Below are positions 1-6,480 of a stretch of 26,260 nt of DNA, piece after piece. The first letter of the stretch is position 1. Each line of letters starts with the position of its first letter. The translations under genes and the position numbers were made by a program. This DNA comes from Clostridiales bacterium. GTDB taxonomy: Bacteria > Bacillota > Clostridia > Oscillospirales > Oscillospiraceae. The stretch is from contig JAJQAS010000167.1 of the NCBI GenBank assembly GCA_021203685.1, positions 1-26,260 of the forward strand, in the 5' to 3' direction. The notes under the pieces are model-generated. The model had not been told where the DNA came from. It searched no databases and worked only from the letters and a program-made list of their open reading frames with translations.

Positions 1-78
1 CCCCTGCCTGCTAAGCGGGCGGTTACTTCTGTAACCTAACACAAGGGGCTGACCGTTGCCGGGCAGCGCCCTTTTCTA
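1..78 (-). ncRNA. 5' part of a structured small RNA, cut by window edge (SRP RNA or 6S RNA candidate)
   Basis: A near-consensus promoter (85-113) reads leftwards into this stretch, which contains no plausible reading frame. Three compact hairpins are visible: 61-71 (GGGC/GCCC), 21-36 (GGTTAC, TTCT loop, GTAACC) and 6-20 (GCCTGC/GCGGGC), with cccc at 1-4 able to pair with gggg at 45-48. Adjacent hairpins right after a strong promoter fit a housekeeping RNA. The minus-strand stretch around TAACCGCCCGCTTAGCAGG resembles my memory of the Alu-domain loop region of large Firmicute SRP RNA, while TGTGTTAG resembles the start of 6S-1 RNA. I cannot decide between them, and most of the molecule lies outside the window. 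Confidence 0.4.
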
Positions 79-84
79 ACATTT

Positions 85-113
85 AGTATACCCCTGCGGC
101 GGGAAATTGTCAA
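85..113 (-). promoter_or_regulatory. Near-consensus sigma-A promoter reading leftwards
   Basis: On the minus strand, TTGACA (108-113) is separated by exactly 17 bp from TATACT (85-90). The predicted start is near 76-80 and the transcript leaves the window on the left. It is the best-matching promoter in the window and is divergent from the regulator gene at 240. Confidence 0.75.
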
Positions 114-239
114 GGGGCTGCGCGCGCTGGAATCCAGTTTGAAGAGCACTGAGAAATTTGCTCTGTCTGATAGCCACGCTCACGCCTCTATACATACGAA
201 AGCCTAATCCCCACCTCACCCCGAAAGGAGAAACGCCTC

Positions 240-1685
240 ATGTCAAAATTCAGCAGCTACCTGAAACAGCTCTTCGAGGCCAGCGGCGAGAGCATTGCCG
301 CCGTGGCCAGGGACATCGGCGCGGAGCGCACCTCCATCCACAAGGCGCTGACCGACGAGCGGGTGCTGCCCTACCGGGTGGTGCAGGCCCTGGCGGGGCA
401 CTTCCGCCTGACGCTGGAGGAGCGGGAGGACTTCTTCCAGTTTTACGAAATGCTTCTCCAGGGGGAGGACGCCTGGCGCAACCAGCAGGCCATCTGCGAC
501 CTGTTCAACCACCTGGCCGACGTGCGCTTCGCGCCCAGCGTCTCCTCGGTGCAGCTGCCGCCCCCGCCCGCCGCCGCCACCCTGGTGGAGGGGGAGTACG
601 CGGTGCGCAGCGTCATCCGCTCGGTGCTGGCCTGGGAGACCAGCCAGGGGGAGGACGTGTCCATCCAGATGTTCCTCCCCGCCGGACTGGACCTGTCCCA
701 GGAGCTGCTGGAGCTGTGGGTGGCCGGGGCAACGTTCCGGGTGGAGGAGCTGCTCTGCTCCCCCGTGGTGACGGGCAGCGACTGCTCCCGGGATATCCGC
801 CTGCTGGAGCGCATCATCCCCCTGTGCCTGGTCTCCCGGGGCGCCTATTCCCCCTATTACTTCCGGGAGCGGCCGGGGACGCTGGACATCAACCCGCTGA
901 ACTACTACATCATCACCCCCCACTACATGATCCACCTGTCCCAGGAGCAGTCGGCGGCGGAGCTGCACTCCCAGCAGCCCATGATCCGGCTCTTCTCCAG
1001 CCACTTCCAGCGGCTGCTGGAGCGGTGCGACCTGCTCACCAGCTGCACCGCCAGCATCCTGGACGTGCTGCGGCGGTACACCGATGCCACCAGCCCGGAA
1101 ACCTCCTTCTTCCTGCTGTGCCAGCCCTGCTTCGGCCGGTACGTCACCCCGTCTTTCATTCAAAAGTACCTGCGCACCGATGGCAGCGTCCCCCGGGAGC
1201 AGCTGTACAACATGGGCAACGAACGCTTTGCCATGCTGCGGAAGGTGGAAAAGGACTATTACACTATCTTTTCCGAGGAGGGGCTGCAAGCCTTCATCGA
1301 CACCGGGGTGCTGGTGGAAATGCCGCCGGAATATGTGCCGCCGGTGGAGCCGGCCGACCGCCTGGCGTTCCTGACCCAGCTGCGCAGGGAGATGGAGACA
1401 GGCGTGGTGATCGGGCTAATCGTCCGGCCCTCCTACCTGCGGCTGCCGGACTACCTGGAGCTTTACTTTGACGCGGAGGGCAACATCCACTTCGACACCA
1501 CCAACCGCTTCCTCCATGGGGCGTACTGCTGCGACCTCCGCATCTCGGAGGAATACCTCCGCCGGGCGTTCTATGAGTTTTTCCAGGCGCTGCCCAACAG
1601 CAAAATGGTCTATTCCAAAGAGGACACCCTGCGCATCCTGGACGAGGGCATCCGCAAGCTGGAAAGCTTGTCCGGCGCGAAATAA
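240..1685 (+). CDS. Large XRE-like helix-turn-helix regulator with unknown C-terminal domain
   Basis: This 481-aa cytoplasmic protein begins with a Cro/CI-type helix-turn-helix. Residues about 15-50 contain SIAAVARDIGAERTSIHKAL, the usual helix 2-turn-helix 3 pattern, followed by a helix-rich piece to about residue 80. The remaining 400 residues have no membrane segment or motif I recognise and may be a sensor or oligomerisation domain. The start is supported by AAAGGAG at 224-230, nine bases before the ATG. The gene stands alone: it is divergent from the RNA promoter at 85-113 and followed by a gene-free stretch with its own promoter. DNA binding is inferred from the N-terminus, and its target is unknown. 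It could act on the antiporter operon downstream, but nothing in the sequence proves this. Confidence 0.8.
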   Translation: MSKFSSYLKQLFEASGESIAAVARDIGAERTSIHKALTDERVLPYRVVQALAGHFRLTLEEREDFFQFYEMLLQGEDAWRNQQAICDLFNHLADVRFAPSVSSVQLPPPPAAATLVEGEYAVRSVIRSVLAWETSQGEDVSIQMFLPAGLDLSQELLELWVAGATFRVEELLCSPVVTGSDCSRDIRLLERIIPLCLVSRGAYSPYYFRERPGTLDINPLNYYIITPHYMIHLSQEQSAAELHSQQPMIRLFSSHFQRLLERCDLLTSCTASILDVLRRYTDATSPETSFFLLCQPCFGRYVTPSFIQKYLRTDGSVPREQLYNMGNERFAMLRKVEKDYYTIFSEEGLQAFIDTGVLVEMPPEYVPPVEPADRLAFLTQLRREMETGVVIGLIVRPSYLRLPDYLELYFDAEGNIHFDTTNRFLHGAYCCDLRISEEYLRRAFYEFFQALPNSKMVYSKEDTLRILDEGIRKLESLSGAK

Positions 1686-1730
1686 GTGTGACAAACTTTC
1701 CAAAAATTCTGTCTCACTTTCTGTCACACC

Positions 1731-1759
1731 TTGCAATCCAGATTTGGCTTTGATAAAAT
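1731..1759 (+). promoter_or_regulatory. Promoter of the 1766-1990 structured RNA
   Basis: TTGCAA (1731-1736), a 17-bp spacer and TAAAAT (1754-1759) give a good sigma-A promoter 46 bp after the regulator stop codon. The predicted start is near 1766, immediately before the first stem-loop. Confidence 0.6.
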
Positions 1760-1765
1760 GGGAGT

Positions 1766-1990
1766 GAACCGGAGGGTGGACGCCGCCCGGTGATGAATAT
1801 GCTCTACCTCCCCATATTGGTTCGCTCCCCAAGCGAATGGCCCTCCCGCGCCCCCGCGTCGGAGGGCCACATTTGTCTTTCCGGAGCATTTCTCCATGCG
1901 TGGGGCTGGGACATCCGGAAGAACGGTCGATATTCAAAGCCAGCACGGCGGGACACAGGTGAAAATCCCTGTCTCCCGGCGTTCTTTTTT
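1766..1990 (+). ncRNA. Candidate structured noncoding RNA or riboswitch-like leader (~225 nt)
   Basis: No credible gene lies in this stretch, but consecutive stem-loops fill it between a promoter and a terminator. The helices are 1768-1791 (GGGTGG/CCGCCC plus ACC/GGT), 1796-1818 (AATATG/CATATT), 1821-1837 (TTCGCT/AGCGAA), 1839-1868 (GGCCCTCC/GGAGGGCC with an inner CGCG/CGCG), 1879-1920 (TTCCGGA/TCCGGAA) and the terminator 1946-1981. GAATAT at 1795-1800 could instead pair with ATATTC at 1930-1935, which would open the second hairpin and offers a possible switch. The loop cccca at 1827-1831 could pair with tgggg near 1900. I do not recognise the family. It could be a stand-alone sRNA, or a leader controlling the Mrp operon that starts 290 bp further on. 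Confidence 0.55.
1946..1990 (+). terminator. Intrinsic terminator of the structured RNA
   Basis: Arms 1946-1959 and 1968-1981 pair with two mismatches (core GGG, ACAGG with CCTGT, CCC) and are followed by TTCTTTTTT at 1982-1990. Confidence 0.75.
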
Positions 1991-2142
1991 GTGGCAAAGG
2001 CAAGGGAAATCTCCTGTCGTCTGCCTCCTCATGGGGGAGCGCCGCACTGGGGCCGCTCTCCTGCCGCCCATGGACGCGCACCGGTTAAAATATGAACAGA
2101 AAATGAATCCCCGGGAAAGTCAAAAAATGTGGAAAAGTGGGA

Positions 2143-2171
2143 TAGGCAACCGCTATTCTTTTGACTATAAT
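2143..2171 (+). promoter_or_regulatory. Proximal promoter of the Mrp antiporter operon
   Basis: TAGGCA (2143-2148), a 17-bp spacer and a perfect TATAAT (2166-2171), with an A-rich stretch just upstream (2121-2138). The predicted start is near 2178, giving a 5' UTR of about 100 nt. Confidence 0.65.
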
Positions 2172-2177
2172 TTAGGG

Positions 2178-2276
2178 CAGAGCCGAAAACGGAAGCATTT
2201 CCGTTCGGTAAAAAGCGGCACTGGCAGCGGGTATCCGCCCCAGGACCGGATACTATTTCAGGGGGAGAGATTGCCT
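2178..2276 (+). promoter_or_regulatory. 5' UTR of the Mrp operon with two stable hairpins
   Basis: Two hairpins sit between the promoter and the mrpE ribosome binding site: 2183-2208 (CCGA, ACGGAA, loop gcat, TTCCGT, TCGG) and 2231-2253 (GTATCCG, eight-base loop, CGGATAC). The second ends eight bases before the Shine-Dalgarno GGGGGAG (2261-2267). A role in translation control is possible but not shown. Confidence 0.4.
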
Positions 2277-2734
2277 ATGTTTGTTGTTTTTTTCTGGTCT
2301 GGGTGATGCTCAACGGCCGATGGACCACGGAGATCGCCCTGTTTGGCGTGGCCATCGCCGGGGGCGTCTACGCCTTTATCTGCGTCTTCATGGGATTCAG
2401 CCCCGCCAAGGACTGGAAGCTGGTGAAGAAGCTGCCCCTGGCGGTGTGCTACGCCTACCATCTGGTGGTGGAGATCGTCAAGGCCAACCTGGCCATGCTG
2501 CCCTTTCTGTTCTCCAACGAGACGCTGCCGGAGCCGTCGCTGGTGCTGTTTTACGCCGACCTGAAAACCGACGCGGCCCGGGCGATTTTGGCCAACTCCA
2601 TCACCATCACCCCCGGCACCATCACCGTGGAGCAGGACGAGGAGGCTTTTTGCGTCCACTGCTTCGATAAGTCGATGGGCGAGGGGCTGGACACGTCGGT
2701 CTTTGTGGAGCTGCTGAAACGAATGGAGGCGTGA
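2277..2734 (+). CDS. mrpE: MrpE-type antiporter subunit, reading frame interrupted at a T7 run
   Basis: MrpE is a small membrane subunit of Mrp-type cation/H+ antiporters that supports assembly of the complex. The frame from about 2288 reads LVWVMLNGRWTTEIALFG, typical for the family N-terminus. The family's usual first residues (MFVVFF) are encoded one frame away, from the ATG at 2277, which has an excellent GGGGGAG site nine bases upstream. Read straight from 2277, translation stops after nine residues (TGA at 2304-2306). A one-base slip in the T7 run at 2287-2293 joins the two parts into about 152 aa. The alternative starts GTG 2303 and ATG 2306 lack a ribosome binding site and would remove most of the first membrane helix. 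The 3' end overlaps mrpF. This may be slippage, a natural mutation or a sequencing error. Confidence 0.8.
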
Positions 2735-2739
2735 GCGTT

Positions 2740-3066
2740 TTGAACGAAGGATATCGAATGTTTTTCCTGGTGTGCTGCGTGGTGCTGACGGTGCTGCTGC
2801 TGCTGTGCCTGGTGCGGGCCATCAAAGGCCCCCGGCTGGCCGACCGCATCATTGCCACCAACATGATCGGCACCGTGACCATTGCCATCATCGCGCTGCT
2901 CTCGGTCTACCTGGGGGAGTCGGCGGTGCTGGACATCAGCCTGATCTACGCCATTATGAGCTTTGTGTCGGTGATCGTGCTGTCGAAAATTTACATGGCC
3001 CGCTTCGTGGAGTGGGAGAGTGAGCGCGGCGCGCTGGAAGAGGAGGAAGAAGAGCATGGAGCTTAG
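2740..3066 (+). CDS. mrpF: MrpF-type antiporter subunit
   Basis: Small hydrophobic subunit of about 108 aa with three membrane helices and the MrpF hallmark GPRLADRIIATNMIG about 30 residues in, followed by LDISLIYAIMSFVSVIVLSK. The C-terminus is a Glu-rich tail (EEEEEE), unusual for the family and probably cytoplasmic. Three in-frame starts exist: GTG 2731, TTG 2740 and ATG 2758. GGAGG at 2725-2729 is ten bases before the TTG but only one before the GTG, and GAAGG at 2746-2750 is seven before the ATG, so TTG 2740 or ATG 2758 is most likely. The gene is translationally coupled to mrpE and mrpG, whose ends it nearly touches or overlaps. Confidence 0.88.
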   Translation: MNEGYRMFFLVCCVVLTVLLLLCLVRAIKGPRLADRIIATNMIGTVTIAIIALLSVYLGESAVLDISLIYAIMSFVSVIVLSKIYMARFVEWESERGALEEEEEEHGA

Positions 3067-3379
3067 TTTGATCCGGTTTATCATTGCCGCCGTCCTCATC
3101 GCCGGGGGGATCGCGGTCATGTGCATCGCCACCTTCGGGGTGTTCCGGCTGAACACCGCCATGAAGCGGATGCACGCCGCCGCCATGGGAGATTCCCTGG
3201 GCATTGGCATGGTCATGGTGGGGCTGATGGTGGTCTACGGCCTGTCGGCCAGCTCCCTCAAGGTGCTGGCCATTCTGGCGCTGTTCTGGTGCGCCTCGCC
3301 GGTGTGCTCCCACCTGCTGGCCAAGCTGGAGGTCATGACCAACCTGAACCTGGAAGACGAATGCGAGGTGCCGGAATAA
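3056..3379 (+). CDS. mrpG: MrpG-type antiporter subunit
   Basis: A 107-aa membrane protein with three helices. It carries the MrpG pattern: a first helix ending in GVFRLNTAMKRMHAAAMGDSLG (short Arg/Lys-rich loop), then VMVGLMVVYGLSASSLKVL and a last helix with SPVCSHLLAKL. MrpG is a conserved structural subunit of Mrp and Mbh antiporter modules. The ATG at 3056 is chosen because GGAGG (3042-3046) lies nine bases upstream; the in-frame ATG further upstream (3020) would only add residues encoded inside mrpF. It overlaps mrpF by 11 bases, and its stop shares bases with the start of the next gene (TAATG), which indicates coupled translation. Confidence 0.9.
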   Translation: MELSLIRFIIAAVLIAGGIAVMCIATFGVFRLNTAMKRMHAAAMGDSLGIGMVMVGLMVVYGLSASSLKVLAILALFWCASPVCSHLLAKLEVMTNLNLEDECEVPE

Positions 3380-3660
3380 TGGATATTTTACGTGTCGTGC
3401 TGCTGGCCTCCCTCATCATCTGCGCCGTGTCGGTGAGCCTGTCCCGGAACCTGCTGACCTCGGTGGTCATCTACATGGCGTTCAGCCTGACCATGACCAG
3501 CATCTGGCTGCTGCTGAAATCCCCCGACCTGGCCATCACCGAGGCGGCGGTGGGGGCCGACGTGACCAGTATTCTGTTCTTTGTCACGCTGAAAAAGATC
3601 CATTCCATCCAGACCGAAGAAAAGGAGGAGGACGATGAGCAAGCCGAATCCAAATTATAA
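3379..3660 (+). CDS. mbhD: MbhD-like subunit (DUF4040; equivalent of part of the MrpA C-terminus)
   Basis: A 93-aa protein with three membrane helices. The motif SPDLAITEAAVGADVTSILFF is the signature of the MbhD/DUF4040 family, found as a separate subunit in membrane-bound hydrogenases and as part of the C-terminal extension of MrpA. In Mrp structures this region helps form the putative sodium path. The ATG overlaps the mrpG stop codon (TAATG). The end overlaps the next gene by 26 bases, and the Glu/Asp-rich tail is encoded by the purine-rich stretch that also serves as the next ribosome binding site. Confidence 0.88.
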   Translation: MDILRVVLLASLIICAVSVSLSRNLLTSVVIYMAFSLTMTSIWLLLKSPDLAITEAAVGADVTSILFFVTLKKIHSIQTEEKEEDDEQAESKL

Positions 3661-4591
3661 GGGCAGTACCTGGGACAAGGTCACCCGCTGGGTGAAAGGT
3701 ACTTACGACCCCGCCGACGGCAGACTGGAGTCCACTCCGCCCAAAAACCGCCTCTCCCCGGGGGAGCGGGCGGAGCGGATGCTCCGGGAATACGACCAGA
3801 GCCGGTTTGAGGAGGGCGTGGCGAAGCAAATCGGCGCCTTCCAGGTGGTGAGCCGCATCTTCTTCGTGCTGATGGCCCTCTTTATGGTCATCGTTCTGCT
3901 GTACACCGTCAGCTTCCTCCCCGCCTTTGGCGACCCCGCTTCCCCGGTGAACAACGAGGTCTCCCAGCGGTACATCGAGCAGGGGCTGGAGGAGACCGGC
4001 GCGGTGAACATCGTGGCGGGCATGATCCTGGACTACCGTGCCTTCGACACCTTTGGCGAGTCCTGCGTGCTGTTCGTGGCCCTGTGCTGCGTCACCATCC
4101 TGCTCCGGGCCGACCGGAAGGACGAAATTCGTCTGCGCAACCGGGAGGACCACGAGGACCAGTACTATGAGCCGGAGGAGGACAACATCCTCCAGCAGGC
4201 GGCAAAGCTGCTGGTGCCCCTCATCATCATTTTCGGCGTCTATGTGGTGCTCAACGGCCACATCTCCCCGGGCGGCGGCTTCTCCGGCGGGGCCATCATC
4301 GGCACCGGGCTGATTTTGCACCTGACCGCCTTCGGCGTCCAGCGCACCCGCCGGTTCATGAACGAGCGGGTCATCAAGACGCTGACCGTGTGCGCCCTGA
4401 CCTTCTACTGCTTCGCCAAGAGCTACTCCTTCTACACCGGGGCCAACGGCCTGGAGAGCATCATCACCACCGGCACCCCGGGGGCCATCCTCAGCGCGGG
4501 GCTCATCGTCTACCTGAACATCTGCGTGGGCATCGTGGTGGCCTGCACCATGTATTCCTTCTATATTCTCTTCCGGAAGGGGGCAATCTGA
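3635..4591 (+). CDS. MbhE-MrpB fusion subunit
   Basis: A 318-aa protein joining two usually separate modules. Residues 1-65 are a hydrophilic, charged N-terminal extension with no recognised motif. Residues about 66-160 are MbhE-like, with VNIVAGMILDYRAFDTFGES matching the family pattern of an N-x-V loop followed by D-Y/F-R-x-x-D-T-x-G-E. A charged linker (about 165-190) leads to an MrpB/MnhB module with VVLNGHISPGGGFSGGAIIG, the GHxxPGGGFxGG hallmark, and four membrane helices. MbhE corresponds to the far C-terminus of MrpA, so MbhD plus this fusion reconstitutes the MrpA tail and MrpB. GGAGGAGG lies a few bases before the ATG at 3635, inside mbhD. Confidence 0.88.
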   Translation: MSKPNPNYKGSTWDKVTRWVKGTYDPADGRLESTPPKNRLSPGERAERMLREYDQSRFEEGVAKQIGAFQVVSRIFFVLMALFMVIVLLYTVSFLPAFGDPASPVNNEVSQRYIEQGLEETGAVNIVAGMILDYRAFDTFGESCVLFVALCCVTILLRADRKDEIRLRNREDHEDQYYEPEEDNILQQAAKLLVPLIIIFGVYVVLNGHISPGGGFSGGAIIGTGLILHLTAFGVQRTRRFMNERVIKTLTVCALTFYCFAKSYSFYTGANGLESIITTGTPGAILSAGLIVYLNICVGIVVACTMYSFYILFRKGAI

Positions 4592-4595
4592 CGTC

Positions 4596-4967
4596 ATGGG
4601 CAACCTTTTGACCAATTACGAGGACGTGGCGGCAGTGATTTTGTTCGTCATCGGCATGGGCAACCTGCTGCTCCAGTCCAACCTGGTGAAGAAGATCATC
4701 GGCCTGGACATCATGGGCTCGGCCGTTTACCTGTTCCTGGCCTCCAAGGGCTACATCGAGGGGGGTGCGTCCCCCATCTATGTGGACGGCATCACCGATG
4801 CCTCCTACTACATCAACCCCATCCCGGCGGGACTGGTGCTGACGGGCATCGTGGTCTCCGTCAGCGTCAGCGCGCTGATGATGGCGCTGACCATCTGCCT
4901 CTACCGGCAGTACCACACCCTGAACCTGGACGAGATCATGCTGAAGCTGGGCAAGGAGGAAATGTAA
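4596..4967 (+). CDS. mrpC: MrpC-type (NuoK-like) antiporter subunit
   Basis: A 123-aa protein with three membrane helices, a homologue of complex I subunit NuoK. The pattern IGMGNLLLQSNLVKKIIGLDIMGSAVYLFLA corresponds to the first two helices, and INPIPAGLVLTGIVVSVSVSALMMALTI is the conserved third, with the family's P-x-x-x-x-L-T-x-I-V-V. Its role in Mrp complexes is to bridge the antiporter subunits. The gene starts four bases after the preceding stop, with AAGGGGG upstream, and is followed without a gap by the first channel subunit (TAA then ATG). Confidence 0.92.
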   Translation: MGNLLTNYEDVAAVILFVIGMGNLLLQSNLVKKIIGLDIMGSAVYLFLASKGYIEGGASPIYVDGITDASYYINPIPAGLVLTGIVVSVSVSALMMALTICLYRQYHTLNLDEIMLKLGKEEM

Positions 4968-6464
4968 ATGACGCTTGTGCAAAATTTTCCCTTCTTCTGC
5001 ATCATCCTCTCCATGTTCTCCGCCATCATCTCCTTCCCCATGAACCACCGGTGGGCCATGCGGGTCCACCTGCTCATGGTGTCGGTGGTGCTGGTGCTGT
5101 CGCTGGGGGTGCTGGGCTACGTCACTGCCACGGGGGAGAGCTACACCTTCATGATGGGCCACTTTCCGGCCCCCTGGGGCAACGAAATTCGCATCGGCGT
5201 GTTGGAGGCGCTGATGGCGGTGTTTTTCAGCCTCATCATGCTGCTGTCGGTGCTGGGGGGTCTGGCCCACATTGGCCGGGAGCTGAAAAACTCCCGGAAG
5301 AACCTGTTCTTCATCCTTCTGGACCTGCTGATGAGCTCGCTGCTGGCGCTGATCTACACCAATGACCTGTTCACCGCCTACGTGTTCATCGAGATCAACA
5401 CCATCTCGGCCTGCGGCCTGATTATGATCAAAAAAGAGGGCCGCACCTATGTCTCCGCCCTGCGGTACATGGTCATGAGCCTGGTGGGTTCCAGCCTGTT
5501 CCTCATCGGCCTGACGATTTTGTACTCCATCACGGGGCAGCTGCTGATGTCCCCCGCAAAAGAGGCGTTGGCGGAGCTGGTGGCGGCGGGCACCTACCAT
5601 GTGCCCATGCTGGTCATCATCGCCCTGGTGACGGTGGGTCTGGGCATCAAGAGCGGCCTGTACCCCTTCCACACCTGGATACCAGACGCCTACGGCTACA
5701 CCACCCCTTCCGCCAGCGCGATTTTGTCCTCGCTGGTGTCCAAGGGCTATCTGTTCCTGCTCATCAAGATTTTCTACCGGGTGCTGGACTTCGAGTTCGT
5801 GGTCAGCAGTCAGGTGGTCAATCTGCTCTTTATGTTCGGCATCATCGGCATGATCATGGGCTCCTGGCTGGCCATCAAGACCAGGAACATCCGCCGCATG
5901 GCGGCCTTCTCCTCGGTGGCGCAGATCGGCTACATCTACATGGGCATTGGCCTGGGCACCACCGCCGGCGTGGTGGCCGCCCTGTTCCACATCATCTCCC
6001 ACGGCGCTATGAAGTCCCTGCTGTTCATCAGCATCTCCGGCCTCTCCGAGGTGTCCGATGACAAGTCGGACTTCGACTCCCTGAAAGGCGCGGGCTTCCG
6101 CAACAAGCTGGCGGGGGTGGCCTACACCGTGGGGGCCATGTCCATGGTGGGTATGCCCCTGCTGACGGGCTTTATCTCCAAGTACCTTTTCGCCTCCGCC
6201 GCCACCACCGCCCTGCAGGGCAAGATGGTGGTGGCCTGGATCGCCCTGGCCATCAGCACCATTTTGAACACGGTGTACTTCATGGGCAGTGTGCTGACCA
6301 TCTACCACTCGGTCCCGGCCCAGCAGCGCAAGCCCCACGGCATGATGCCCTCCGGCGTGGAGTCGGCGGCCACGGTGGGCCTGATCGCGTTAAACATCGG
6401 ACTGGGCGTGGCTGCCACGCCGGTCATCGGGGCCATCCAAACCGGCCTTGCCATGTTCGGCTGA
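4968..6464 (+). CDS. mrpD: MrpD-type ion-translocating subunit 1
   Basis: A 498-aa NuoL/M/N-family membrane protein with about 14 helices. The expected ion-path residues are present: Glu in YVFIEINTISACGLI (helix 5), Lys in GIKSGLYPFHTWIPDAYG (helix 7), Lys in SSLVSKGYLFLLIK (helix 8) and Lys in PLLTGFISKYLF (helix 12). HIISHGAMKSLLFISI is the usual helix 11 region. TPSASAIL in place of the more common APSPVSALL is slightly unusual. AAGGAGG lies just inside the end of mrpC and the start follows that stop directly. It is probably the MrpD equivalent, but with four paralogues in the operon the exact one-to-one naming is uncertain. Confidence 0.92.
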   Translation: MTLVQNFPFFCIILSMFSAIISFPMNHRWAMRVHLLMVSVVLVLSLGVLGYVTATGESYTFMMGHFPAPWGNEIRIGVLEALMAVFFSLIMLLSVLGGLAHIGRELKNSRKNLFFILLDLLMSSLLALIYTNDLFTAYVFIEINTISACGLIMIKKEGRTYVSALRYMVMSLVGSSLFLIGLTILYSITGQLLMSPAKEALAELVAAGTYHVPMLVIIALVTVGLGIKSGLYPFHTWIPDAYGYTTPSASAILSSLVSKGYLFLLIKIFYRVLDFEFVVSSQVVNLLFMFGIIGMIMGSWLAIKTRNIRRMAAFSSVAQIGYIYMGIGLGTTAGVVAALFHIISHGAMKSLLFISISGLSEVSDDKSDFDSLKGAGFRNKLAGVAYTVGAMSMVGMPLLTGFISKYLFASAATTALQGKMVVAWIALAISTILNTVYFMGSVLTIYHSVPAQQRKPHGMMPSGVESAATVGLIALNIGLGVAATPVIGAIQTGLAMFG

Positions 6465-6480
6465 CGGGAGGGGGAGAAAT

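Noticed and set aside
158..1471. Long open frame overlapping the helix-turn-helix gene in another frame
   Set aside because: Its product is Ala/Gly/Pro/Arg-rich with no recognisable domain, and it lacks a ribosome binding site; it is a GC-rich shadow of the gene at 240-1685.
1951..1981. Possible cobalamin-riboswitch-like core (GGTGAAAATCC)
   Set aside because: The rest of the cobalamin consensus is absent and the stretch is fully explained as the loop and arms of a terminator.
1790..2306. Short open frames in the gene-free region before the antiporter operon
   Set aside because: They cross the strong terminator at 1946-1990 and the promoter at 2143-2171 and have no family resemblance; the stem-loop structure explains the sequence better.
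4503..6338. 611-aa open frame on the minus strand within the antiporter operon
   Set aside because: His/Gln/Asp/Gly-rich composition typical of the antisense frame of GC-rich membrane genes; the + strand carries clear Mrp subunits.
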